Assembly (NCBI RefSeq): GCF_027944115.1
Contig: NZ_JAPJZI010000001.1
Coordinates: 2,852,001-2,916,000, forward strand
Length of the DNA stretch: 64,000 nucleotides
Source of the DNA: Hoeflea prorocentri
GTDB lineage: Bacteria > Pseudomonadota > Alphaproteobacteria > Rhizobiales > Rhizobiaceae
Reading direction: 5' to 3'
The notes beneath the pieces were generated by a model. That model worked only from the letters and a program-made list of their open reading frames with translations. It ran no database searches and was not told the DNA's origin. Positions 43,433 to 51,666 of this stretch are shown piece after piece. Numbering within the stretch: position 1 is the stretch's first letter; each line of letters begins with the position of its first letter. A program made the translations under genes and the position numbers.

Positions 43433-44319
43433 CCGGCGTCTCCCGTATCGGCATCCGGTGTCCCTGCCTCCAGTGCGGTGCGCAGCCTGTCCCAATCCAC
43501 AATGCGCTTGTGCGCCGTACCCCAGGCACTCTCGCTCAGTTTGATAATCATTGCCTCCACTAGCGCGAGCACCGGCACACCCGTATCCCAGGCCGTTCCC
43601 GTTTCGACCGGAACAGCGAAAATGTGCTGCGCATGACTGGCGATAGGCGAGATCCAGCGATCGGTGATCAGAATGGTCGTCGGCGACGAGTGCGCCTCGA
43701 TCTGTTCGGCCAGCCGCAAAAGACTGTCCTGATAGCGGCGGAGATCCGCTATCAGGACCACGTCCTTGCGCCGTATGGAAAGAATTTTATCAGCCGCCGC
43801 GGCCGGCGTCGTATCCAGCCAAAAAACGCCCGATCGGATCTGCTGAAGATGCAGCGTTAGATAACTCATCAATGTCCCGCTGATACGGCCGCCTGCGACG
43901 TAGATTCTGCGGGAGGGATCGGCGAGAAGTGTGCAGACAGCATCAAGTTCTGTTGGGGAAACGGTCGATGCCAGATTGTCCAGCCCTGATCCAACGCGAT
44001 CAAGAAACTCGGCGTAAAAGCCCTCTGCGGACAACGCCCGGGCACTCTGCTTGAGATCAACCGGCGAGGCCGGCGAATGACGAAGCTCGCTGATCAGCAG
44101 GCGCTGAAACTCGGCAAAACCTACACAACCAAGCTTGTGAACGAGCCGTGTGACGGATGCGGGACTGACTTGGGCATGGTCACTCAGCTCCTGGATCCCG
44201 ACCAATCCGGCAAAGGGATAGTCTGCAAGGATCACGGTTGTGATGCGGCGTTCATTCGGGGTCAGCCCTTGTTCAAGTGCAGCAATTTGCTGGCGTATGG
44301 TAAGTCCGTCACCCGACAT
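43429..44319 (-). CDS. RpiR/MurR family transcriptional regulator 2
   Basis: A 296-residue regulator with the RpiR helix-turn-helix domain (about 8-85; LTPNERRITTVILADYPFAGL then SDHAQVSPASVTRLVHKLG) and a SIS domain (about 125-255; IYVAGGRISGTLMSYLTLH). ATG 44319 follows GGAGAAAAG; a longer frame to 44373 would run across a palindrome GAAAATTTTC and is unlikely. It is divergent from the N-formylglutamate amidohydrolase gene and co-translated with the glutamine-synthetase-like gene. It likely represses this amine-utilisation cluster. Confidence 0.92.
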   Translation of the reverse strand: MSGDGLTIRQQIAALEQGLTPNERRITTVILADYPFAGLVGIQELSDHAQVSPASVTRLVHKLGCVGFAEFQRLLISELRHSPASPVDLKQSARALSAEGFYAEFLDRVGSGLDNLASTVSPTELDAVCTLLADPSRRIYVAGGRISGTLMSYLTLHLQQIRSGVFWLDTTPAAAADKILSIRRKDVVLIADLRRYQDSLLRLAEQIEAHSSPTTILITDRWISPIASHAQHIFAVPVETGTAWDTGVPVLALVEAMIIKLSESAWGTAHKRIVDWDRLRTALEAGTPDADTGDAG

Positions 44320-44340
44320 CTTTTCTCCACTGCGACATGA

Positions 44341-44400
44341 TGAAAATTTTCCCGCACTATTGATCAAATACATCAGCTGTGCAAGTTTCTTTTCAGAAAC
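44341..44400. promoter_or_regulatory. RpiR-like operator between regulator 2 and N-formylglutamate amidohydrolase
   Basis: TGAAAATTTTCC at 44341-44352 contains the perfect palindrome GAAAATTTTC and differs from the 24158 site in one base. A second inverted repeat GTTTC-TTTTCA-GAAAC lies at 44385-44400. The location in a divergent promoter fits autoregulation. Confidence 0.65.
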
Positions 44401-44417
44401 GAAAAGAGCCTTGACCG

Positions 44418-45188
44418 ATGTCTATGAACTTGCGACCACTGCTACAGGATGACGAACCAAATCCGGTAAGGGTGGTCAATCCCGATGCAACCGGCCCCTT
44501 TTTACTGGTCTGCGAACATGCGGGCAATCTCGTGCCTGCCGCGCTGTCTGGCCTGGGTATTGCAGCGACCGACCTCGACAAGCACATCGGGCACGACATC
44601 GGCGCGGCGGCCGTCGCCGAAGACCTTGCCGACAAGCTGGGCTCGGCGTTGATCCTGCAGCGCTACAGCCGCCTGGTGATTGACTGCAACCGGCCTTGGG
44701 GCGCGCCCGACCTGGTCCCAGACGTGGCCGACGGCGTCGTGGTATCCGGAAATCACGACTTGTCCGAAACTGCCCGCCGACGCCGGTTTGACGAGATTCA
44801 CGTACCGTTGCACGACACCATCGCCGAACGGATCGACCGTCTGCGTCCAAAGGCACTTGTTGCGGTCCACAGCTTCACCGAAGCGCTGTCCGACGGAGTT
44901 TTGCGAACCCTGGATCTGGGCCTGCTCTACAATCGCGATTCTCGTTTGGCCGAAGCGCTGCACAAAGCCGTCCTTGCGATTGCCCCCGGAACCCATGTTG
45001 CGATGAACGTACCCTATCATGTTGAAGACACTTCCGACGTCACCATCCCGGTCCACGGGGAGGCACGCGGACTTCCCCATGTATTGATCGAAATCCGCAA
45101 TGATCTCATCGCCGATACCACCGGGCAAAGGGCCTGGGGCGAATTGCTCGCAAACGCCCTCCTGAAGGCACTCAGCAGCGTCCGTTGA
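44418..45188 (+). CDS. N-formylglutamate amidohydrolase family protein
   Basis: A 256-residue hydrolase of the HutG-like N-formylglutamate amidohydrolase family, which removes formyl groups from N-formyl-amino acids. Recognisable segments are FLLVCEHAGNLVPAAL (metal-binding region with Glu and His), KHIGHDIGAAAVAEDLAD, SRLVIDCNRP and the later HSFTE and IEIRNDLI motifs. It is divergent from the RpiR/GS-like pair, and its last 17 bases overlap the 3' end of the convergent kinase/phospholyase fusion gene. There are no other histidine-degradation genes nearby, so a substrate other than formylglutamate, perhaps a gamma-glutamyl or acyl-amino compound made in this cluster, is possible. Confidence 0.87.
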   Translation: MSMNLRPLLQDDEPNPVRVVNPDATGPFLLVCEHAGNLVPAALSGLGIAATDLDKHIGHDIGAAAVAEDLADKLGSALILQRYSRLVIDCNRPWGAPDLVPDVADGVVVSGNHDLSETARRRRFDEIHVPLHDTIAERIDRLRPKALVAVHSFTEALSDGVLRTLDLGLLYNRDSRLAEALHKAVLAIAPGTHVAMNVPYHVEDTSDVTIPVHGEARGLPHVLIEIRNDLIADTTGQRAWGELLANALLKALSSVR

Positions 45189-48100
45189 GATCATCAAGCG
45201 GCGTTTCTTGCAATATCTCCGAGAGCACTGAAAGCAAATACTCCGCGTCACAACGCGAGAACGGCAGCGGCGGCCTGATTTTCAGCACATTGTCTGCCGG
45301 ACCGTCCGATCCGATAAGGATACGGTGCGCGCGCAGCCGGTTAACGATATAGGCGGCCGCTTCCGTCGCCGGAGATCCATCCGGCTGGGCAAGGTCGACG
45401 CCTAGAAAAAGGCCCATGCCGCGCACATCCGCCATCACCGGATGTTCCACTGCCAGCGCCTTCAATCCATCCAACAGGTGGGCTCCGACCGTCTCAACCT
45501 GCTCTGCCAACCCTTCGCTTTCCAACACGTCGAGCACCGCGAGACCGGCTGCACAAGAAACCGACGAGCCACCAAAGGTCGAGAAGAACTCCATCCCTGT
45601 CGCAAAGGTATCCGCAATCACACGTGTGGTGATGACGACGCCCATCGGATGGCCGTTCGCCACCGGTTTGCCGAGGACAACGATATCCGGTCGGGCGCCC
45701 TGCGCCTCGAAACCCCAGGCTGTCCGACCAAGCCGGTGCAGCCCGGTTTGCACTTCGTCAGCAATGCAAAGACCGCCCGCCGCTCGCACGTGATCATAAA
45801 CCGCCCGCAAATATCCGGGCGGCGGCACAATCTGGCCGCCTACGCTGGGGAAAGGTTCCGATATGAAGCAGGCAATCTTCTCACTGCTCTCAACAATCTG
45901 CGCGACAACGCGTGCCGCATCGGCAGCGTAGCGACGGCCCGCCTCGGGATCATCCGCGCCGTACGGACCACGAAAGGTGTCCGGAACCATGACTGTATGA
46001 ACATGATCGGGCTGTCCCGCTCCACCCGGTCCGGCGAATTTGTACTCGCTGATGTCGAGAGTCGCCTGGGTGATGCCATGATAGCCTGACTGCGAGACAA
46101 CAATATCGGAGCCCCCGGTGGCGGCCCGTGCAAGGCGCAAGGCAAGATCATTCGCCTCGCTGCCGGAATTGACCAGGAACACAACATCAAGCTCGTCCGG
46201 CAGCCGCGCGGACAGCGCCTGCATATAGGCTCCATGGATCGGTTGAAGATAACGGGAATTCGTATTCACCAGTCGCATCTGCCGGCTAACCTGCTCAACC
46301 ACATGAGGGTGGGCGTGCCCCACATGCGGCACATTGTTATAGGCGTCTAGATAGGGCCGGCCACGATCGTCATAGAGGATCGTTCTGCGCCCGCGGAGAA
46401 CCGGTAGCGGCGCGCGGTAGGAGAGTTTCAAGTTGCTGGCAGTGTACCGTTTGCGCCGCCGCAGTTCTGCTTCCCGATCGAGCACCGGTGCCTCGACCGA
46501 TGCCGGATCGAGACCAAGAAGCCCGGCGGGGTTGGGAAAGACAGCACGTGCCGCCAACTCCATGTCGGGGTCGAAGACGCCTGGCCACGTCGATGCGGCT
46601 ACATCCGGGCAACCCATCTGCAGATGCAGGTGAGCGGGCCAGTCGCCATTCTCGTCTGCGCGGCCAAGAATGGCGAAGGTGTCTCCGCGCCGGACCATCT
46701 GCCCGATGCTCAACGCCTGCGCCGAAGCAGGAGCAAGATGGCCGTAAAGCGCCGCAAAGACTGTGCCGTCAGGCAGGCGGTGACGCAGGACAACCACCCC
46801 GCCATAACCCTGGCGTCCGGAGTCTTCTCCCGAATGCAGCACTTCGCCGTCAAAGGGAGCGTTGACCGCCGTGCCTGCAGGAAGAAAGACGTCGACGCCG
46901 ACATGCACGTTGCGGCGTCCACTCGCTGGATGCGGTCCGGCGCGAAACTGCGGTTCGGTGTAAATCAGGCGTGCTTCACCATATCTGCCGATCACCGGTC
47001 GGGTTGCTGTCGCAGCGTCGAAAAAACTGCTGTCGAAGTCTGATAATTCGCAGGCCTCGGGATCATCCGGCGCATCCGTCCCGGTAACACACAAATCCGC
47101 TGTTCGCATATTGTCCGGCAGTGGCCCCAGCACCGGATACGGGCCGGCGGCTGCGACCGCATCGGCAAGTTCTGCCCCGACCTTCGACGGCACATGGCCC
47201 GCAGCAGCCCGTAGATGAACGCGAACCAATGCAGCATCGACCCCCCGCACCAGATCAAGAAGCGCCCAGGCCGGCTTTTCGGAAATGGTAATGTAGGGAT
47301 TGTCCGGGTCGGCCTGCTTCTCGATCGCCGCGTTGGTGACACTGACCGCCAAACGGGTCAGGACAAGATCCCAAAGCCCGTCAACCTCTTCCTCTGAAAG
47401 CGGCCGGCCTGCGGCAAAGCCTGCAACGAGCTGCGCCAGTGCATCGAGCGGTCGGTCGGTATCGAGAACCGCATAAGCACCGGCAATCGCCACATCGCAA
47501 AGCACAGGCGCGCGGATCGCATCGCCAAAGTCGATCAGGCCGGAGAGCCGCAAGTCACCGCCATCGTCGACGCGGGCCAGCAGATTATAGTCGTTCAGAT
47601 CATTGTGGATCGCCTGAACCGGCAGCCCGTTTAGCAAGGGACCGCCCCGCTTCTCGAATTGCTCCAGGATCGTCTCGATCTGTCTGCGTCGCTCCGGCAC
47701 GTCGATCAGTCCGAGGTGCGGCGCGATCCAGCCCGACCGGCGCAGGTCCCATTTCAGCTCCCGTTCGAGTCCCGGATGATCGAAATCACTCAGTGCGCCG
47801 GCTAGTCCGGCCATCGCCACTCCCACATCGTGAAACAGCCGTGGCTCACGGGGTCTAACCGTTCCGATTACCTGGCCCGGCAGGCGCTCGACCATCCAGG
47901 CAAGGCGAGACTGGCCGTCCGGCCCCTGAAGCATGACCCGCATCGTACCGTCGCAGGCCGGGATGACCGACGGGACAGGCACCCGAGCACCCGCGGCCTC
48001 GCTCACATGGGCATGTAAAGCAACCTGAAGATCTATCAGTTCCGGAGCACAGTCCGGGCGCATCACTTTCAGAACTGCCGGTCGCGGGCCGCCGACGGCA

Positions 48101-48210
48101 AAGTTGAGGTCAAGTTCTCCCGGCAGCGGCGCGAGATCTGCATCGATCCCCCACGCGTCTCGCAGTTGCGATTGCCAGTAATTATTGTCGGAGCCCGGCG
48201 GCTTGTTCAT
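45172..48210 (-). CDS. Trifunctional fusion: APH-type kinase, M23 peptidase fold and class III PLP enzyme
   Basis: A 1,012-residue protein. Residues about 20-345 are an APH/choline-kinase-type kinase with the catalytic loop IHNDLNDYNL (Asp204, Asn209) and the metal Asp227 (LIDFGD). Residues about 425-545 are an M23/LytM-type domain with HVGVD (His436, Asp440) and HLHL (His527, His529), i.e. intact zinc ligands. Residues about 585-1000 are a class III aminotransferase-fold domain with PLP Lys848 (LGKPVANGHP) and ADEVQTG. The kinase and PLP parts match hydroxylysine kinase and the ethanolamine-phosphate/phosphohydroxylysine phospholyase group. ATG 48210 overlaps the previous stop (ATGA); the TTG/GTG-type extension to 48381 lies inside the hydrolase gene. 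Confidence 0.9.
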   Translation of the reverse strand: MNKPPGSDNNYWQSQLRDAWGIDADLAPLPGELDLNFAVGGPRPAVLKVMRPDCAPELIDLQVALHAHVSEAAGARVPVPSVIPACDGTMRVMLQGPDGQSRLAWMVERLPGQVIGTVRPREPRLFHDVGVAMAGLAGALSDFDHPGLERELKWDLRRSGWIAPHLGLIDVPERRRQIETILEQFEKRGGPLLNGLPVQAIHNDLNDYNLLARVDDGGDLRLSGLIDFGDAIRAPVLCDVAIAGAYAVLDTDRPLDALAQLVAGFAAGRPLSEEEVDGLWDLVLTRLAVSVTNAAIEKQADPDNPYITISEKPAWALLDLVRGVDAALVRVHLRAAAGHVPSKVGAELADAVAAAGPYPVLGPLPDNMRTADLCVTGTDAPDDPEACELSDFDSSFFDAATATRPVIGRYGEARLIYTEPQFRAGPHPASGRRNVHVGVDVFLPAGTAVNAPFDGEVLHSGEDSGRQGYGGVVVLRHRLPDGTVFAALYGHLAPASAQALSIGQMVRRGDTFAILGRADENGDWPAHLHLQMGCPDVAASTWPGVFDPDMELAARAVFPNPAGLLGLDPASVEAPVLDREAELRRRKRYTASNLKLSYRAPLPVLRGRRTILYDDRGRPYLDAYNNVPHVGHAHPHVVEQVSRQMRLVNTNSRYLQPIHGAYMQALSARLPDELDVVFLVNSGSEANDLALRLARAATGGSDIVVSQSGYHGITQATLDISEYKFAGPGGAGQPDHVHTVMVPDTFRGPYGADDPEAGRRYAADAARVVAQIVESSEKIACFISEPFPSVGGQIVPPPGYLRAVYDHVRAAGGLCIADEVQTGLHRLGRTAWGFEAQGARPDIVVLGKPVANGHPMGVVITTRVIADTFATGMEFFSTFGGSSVSCAAGLAVLDVLESEGLAEQVETVGAHLLDGLKALAVEHPVMADVRGMGLFLGVDLAQPDGSPATEAAAYIVNRLRAHRILIGSDGPADNVLKIRPPLPFSRCDAEYLLSVLSEILQETPLDDLNGRC

Positions 48211-48872
48211 GCCGCCCCCAATTCGGTAAGAACGTCCGCGGTCGTACAGATGCGGGCATATCCGGACATGGCGGCGAGTGCGGCACTGTGTTGTTCGGCG
48301 CTGTCGGTGGCGCATGCGTCCGACACAACAGTCACAAGGTAGCCGATATCGGCCCCCTGCCGAACGGTGTTCTCCACGCACTGATGGGTCACAACGCCGA
48401 CCACGATGAGTTGCGTAACACCCAGATTGCGCAATATGTAGTCGAGATTTGTCGCACCGAAAGCGCCGGACGCCGTCTTTTTCAAGACGATCTCATCCGG
48501 CGCGGGCGCCACCGCATCGATTATCCGGGCCTCGGTGCTTCCAGGAGCCAGATGGATACCCGAAACCTTGTGGTCGATGCCCCGGTCGCGGCCGTCACGT
48601 GTAAGGCTCTCGATAGCGACATAGATCGTCTCGGCTCCCGCCGCCCGGATTGCGGCGTGCAGCCGTTGCTGGTTCGGGATCACGATATCGGCCACGGCCT
48701 CATAAAAATGCACCGTGCGGGGTGGCTTGACGCGGCCTGCACGTCCTTCGGCAAGCATGTCCGCTCCGCAATCGGCGTTCTGCATGTCAACAGAAATCAG
48801 CGCGGCAACCCCAGGGTCGAGCGGTAACTGGCGCGAGCGCATGGTGCGTGGATCAAATGCATTGGGAGGCAT
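48207..48872 (-). CDS. Isochorismatase-family cysteine hydrolase
   Basis: A 221-residue hydrolase. The catalytic triad positions are visible: Asp in ALISVDMQN, Lys in EIVLKKTASGAF and Cys in VVGVVTHQCVENTVRQG, with the cis-peptide region before it (GVVT). Members act on N-carbamoyl compounds, ureidoacrylate, nicotinamide or isochorismate. ATG 48872 follows GAGGACAGAG; the earlier frame to 48962 overlaps the permease gene. It is translationally coupled to the fusion protein, so it probably supplies or removes an amide intermediate in the same pathway, giving for example ammonia release. Confidence 0.9.
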   Translation of the reverse strand: MPPNAFDPRTMRSRQLPLDPGVAALISVDMQNADCGADMLAEGRAGRVKPPRTVHFYEAVADIVIPNQQRLHAAIRAAGAETIYVAIESLTRDGRDRGIDHKVSGIHLAPGSTEARIIDAVAPAPDEIVLKKTASGAFGATNLDYILRNLGVTQLIVVGVVTHQCVENTVRQGADIGYLVTVVSDACATDSAEQHSAALAAMSGYARICTTADVLTELGAA

Positions 48873-48882
48873 GGCTCTGTCC

Positions 48883-49770
48883 TCAGGCTCGGCTGGCGAC
48901 GCGCGTGGGAAGCAGGCCCCGCGGCCGCACCGCAAGGATCGCGATGACGATGAAAAGTGCAATGGGGTCCTTGAACACCGCCCATTCGATCGGCAAGCCT
49001 GCCTGCAACGCAGTCTCGATTATGCCGAGCACGAAGCCGCCGAGCACGGCGCCCGGCAAGCTTCCGAGCCCGCCCAGAACGGCGCAGATGAAGGCCTTCA
49101 GCACCGGCAGGAAACCCATCATCGGATCGACCGAGCCGCGCTGCGCCACCCATAGCAGCCCCGAAACTCCCGCCAGCAGGCCGGAGATCGCAAAAGCCAT
49201 GGCGATGACCCGGTTGGCTCTGACGCCCATCAGACGGGTCATAGGAAAATCCATCGACGCAGCCCGGATTGAAATACCGATCATGGTGAAACGGAACAGG
49301 ATAGCCAGCCCCGCCAGCATCATCAGCGTGACGATGATTGAGGTGAACTGGATCGACCCGATCAGGAAATCTCCAATACCGATCGCCCGCCCAAGAAAAT
49401 CGGGCATCGGCGCCGGCTGCGGACGCGGCGAGATAAGACTTTGAAAAAGCGTTTGCAGCACCACCGCAACAGCGAAACTGGTGATAAGCAGAGAAGTCGG
49501 CGAAGCGCCTCTCAACGGCCGGAATGCAACACGCTCCAGCAGCAGAACCAGCGCCACGGCGGCGGCAATACCCGCCACCAGGGCAAGTGCAAAGGGAAAC
49601 CCTGCCGCAATGGCGAACGCATAGGCATAACCGGACGCCGTCATCAATTCGCCATGGGCGAAATTGATCATCCGCATCACGCTGAATACGACCGCCAGCC
49701 CGAGGGCCAGCATCGCATAGGTCCCGCCAAGCGCAAGGGCGTTCACCGCCTGCTGGATCGCAATGTCCAT
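48883..49770 (-). CDS. Branched-chain amino acid-type ABC permease (LivH family)
   Basis: A 295-residue inner-membrane permease with eight or so helices. The start (MDIAIQQAVNALALGGTYAM), the stretch INFAHGELM and GGLGSLPGAVLGGFVLGIIE are LivH signatures. It is nine bases downstream of LivF and ten upstream of the cysteine hydrolase. With the LivM half of the fused LivM-LivG protein it would form the membrane channel of the importer. The ligand need not be a branched-chain amino acid. Confidence 0.94.
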   Translation of the reverse strand: MDIAIQQAVNALALGGTYAMLALGLAVVFSVMRMINFAHGELMTASGYAYAFAIAAGFPFALALVAGIAAAVALVLLLERVAFRPLRGASPTSLLITSFAVAVVLQTLFQSLISPRPQPAPMPDFLGRAIGIGDFLIGSIQFTSIIVTLMMLAGLAILFRFTMIGISIRAASMDFPMTRLMGVRANRVIAMAFAISGLLAGVSGLLWVAQRGSVDPMMGFLPVLKAFICAVLGGLGSLPGAVLGGFVLGIIETALQAGLPIEWAVFKDPIALFIVIAILAVRPRGLLPTRVASRA

Positions 49771-49779
49771 CGTTACCCC

Positions 49780-50499
49780 CTAGGCCACACCAAGATAGGC
49801 ACGCGCCACCTCGTCCGAGGCCACCAACTCACTGGCCGTGCCCTCGGCCGCGATCCGCCCCTGGGACATCACATATCCGCGGTCGGCGACCTCGAGCGCC
49901 ATACGCGCGTTCTGCTCGACCAGCAGGATGGTCGTACCCTGTTTGCGCAACAGCACGATCAACTCGAAAATCTCCTCGACAATCCTTGGCGCCAGGCCGA
50001 GTGAAGGTTCATCAAGCAACAACACCCGAGGCCTCGACATCAGCGCCCGCCCGATGGCCAGCATCTGCTGCTCACCGCCGGAAAGTGTGCCGGCAAGCTG
50101 AAACCGGCGTTCGGCAAGAATGGGGAAAAGGTCAAAAGCCTTGTGCCACTCGTCCTCCACCTTGCCGCGAGGCAGCGAGGCAGCGCCCATGAGCAGGTTC
50201 TCCTTGACTGTCAGCCCTTCGAAGACATGGCGTCCCTCGGGCACGAGCGCGATCCCGCTGCGGGCGATCCGCTCAACCGCCTGCCCTGTGATCGCGATGC
50301 CGTCGAACCGTATCTCGCCTGCCCGCACCGGCAGCACACCGGCGATGGATAGAAGCGTCGTCGTCTTGCCGGCACCGTTCGAACCCAACAGCGCGACGAC
50401 TTCCCCTCCGTTCACCTCCAGCCCGACGCCCCGCAGCGCCGCGATTGGGCCGTAAAAGACTTCAAGGCCAGAAATAGAAAGGAGGGGATTGTCACTCAT
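49780..50499 (-). CDS. Branched-chain amino acid-type ABC ATPase (LivF family)
   Basis: A 239-residue ATPase with Walker A GSNGAGKTTT, signature LSGGEQQMLAIGRAL, Walker B LLLDEPSLGLAP and the LivF-type end (ASDEVARAYLG). It would pair with the ATPase half of the LivM-LivG fusion. AGGAGGGG lies about 12 bases before the ATG. Gap to the binding-protein gene is 17 bases. Confidence 0.95.
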   Translation of the reverse strand: MSDNPLLSISGLEVFYGPIAALRGVGLEVNGGEVVALLGSNGAGKTTTLLSIAGVLPVRAGEIRFDGIAITGQAVERIARSGIALVPEGRHVFEGLTVKENLLMGAASLPRGKVEDEWHKAFDLFPILAERRFQLAGTLSGGEQQMLAIGRALMSRPRVLLLDEPSLGLAPRIVEEIFELIVLLRKQGTTILLVEQNARMALEVADRGYVMSQGRIAAEGTASELVASDEVARAYLGVA

Positions 50500-50516
50500 T
50501 GGACGTGACTCAAGCC

Positions 50517-51665
50517 TCAGTATTTCGGCTTGGGCACCAGGTCGCCCGGAGGCGTTTCCTGACGCACGAACTCGCGGTCGCCGCCCTTGACCCGCACAAG
50601 CGTCACGTCACGCAACGGCATCCGGTCCTCCCGGCCCGCATAGGTAATTGAACCGGCCGCGCCCTGAACGTTCTCAAGCCCGGAGATAGCGTCCCTCAGC
50701 GCTGCACCATCAGTCGATCCGGCCTTCATAATGGCCGCTGCAATCACCTGCATAATGTCGTATCCGAGCGCCGTGTATATGGTCTCGGAGGGACGGTTGA
50801 ACTTCTTCTCATAGGCTTTGTAGAAGGTGGACAGCGGGTTGCCTTCCTCTGCAAATCCGGCGGTCGAAAACACCACGCCCTCGGCCACATCGCCGAGCGA
50901 GAATGTCGTCGGGCTGTCGATCCCGTCAGAGCCGATGACCGGGATATTCACACCCGAGGCACGCAACTGGCGGATGAAGGCCGGGAAATCGGGTTCATAG
51001 GCCGCGGTCATGATAACGTCCGGCGCCGGGTCCAGTGAGCCGATTGTCGTCACGATCGCGCTGAAGTCCTGCTGGCCGAGATTGTAGACCGCCTCGCCGG
51101 AAACCTTGCCTCCAAGTCCCTCGAAAACCTCTTTGAAGTAAAGCGGAAGTTGCGTGTAGGAGCTGTCTTCCGAATAGAGGATGAAGGCCGTGTCATAGCC
51201 CGTATCGCGGGCGTACTGCGCCGAAACCGCGGACTGCAGGTTGTCGCCCGGGAAATTGCCGAACATGTACTCGCCTGCCGAAAGAGGCAGAGTGGGCGAG
51301 GAGGCAACTGTGGTAAAGGCCGGGACCTTGGCTTGCGCCGCGATCAACCCGGCTCCGATCGACGGGTCGGCATCCGCCGGTGTGATCAGGATGTCAATGC
51401 CCGATGCAATCAGCTCCTGGGCGACCAAAGTGGTCTGCGCCGGGTCGGAGCGGCCGTCGCGAATATCGATCTCCACCATGTATTTGCCGTCAATTCCACC
51501 GGCGGCGTTGATCTCGTCTATGGCGACCTGAAGCCCTTCAATGGCGGGTACATCGGCATAAGCCAGCCCGCCGGTCATGCTGACCGCGGCTCCGATCTTC
51601 AAATCCTCGGCCGCTGCCGTCTGCACCAGCAGAAGGCCGGCAGCCATTGCAATGATGTGTCTCAT
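50517..51665 (-). CDS. Branched-chain amino acid-type ABC substrate-binding protein
   Basis: A 382-residue periplasmic binding protein with a signal peptide (residues 1 to about 19, cut after TAAA). The mature start DLKIGAAVSMTGGLAYADVP and IDEINAAGGIDGKYMVEIDI are typical of the LivJ/LivK family; SVDGIDSPT-like and YDIMQVIAAAIMKAGS segments follow. It recognises an amino acid or related compound. Tightly packed: one base separates it from the fused LivM-LivG gene, whose stop lies next to its start. Confidence 0.94.
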   Translation of the reverse strand: MRHIIAMAAGLLLVQTAAAEDLKIGAAVSMTGGLAYADVPAIEGLQVAIDEINAAGGIDGKYMVEIDIRDGRSDPAQTTLVAQELIASGIDILITPADADPSIGAGLIAAQAKVPAFTTVASSPTLPLSAGEYMFGNFPGDNLQSAVSAQYARDTGYDTAFILYSEDSSYTQLPLYFKEVFEGLGGKVSGEAVYNLGQQDFSAIVTTIGSLDPAPDVIMTAAYEPDFPAFIRQLRASGVNIPVIGSDGIDSPTTFSLGDVAEGVVFSTAGFAEEGNPLSTFYKAYEKKFNRPSETIYTALGYDIMQVIAAAIMKAGSTDGAALRDAISGLENVQGAAGSITYAGREDRMPLRDVTLVRVKGGDREFVRQETPPGDLVPKPKY

Positions 51666-51666
51666 G

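Noticed and set aside
48211-48381. N-terminal extension of the kinase/phospholyase fusion
   Set aside because: Lies inside the cysteine hydrolase gene in another frame; ATG 48210 with ATGA overlap is far more likely.
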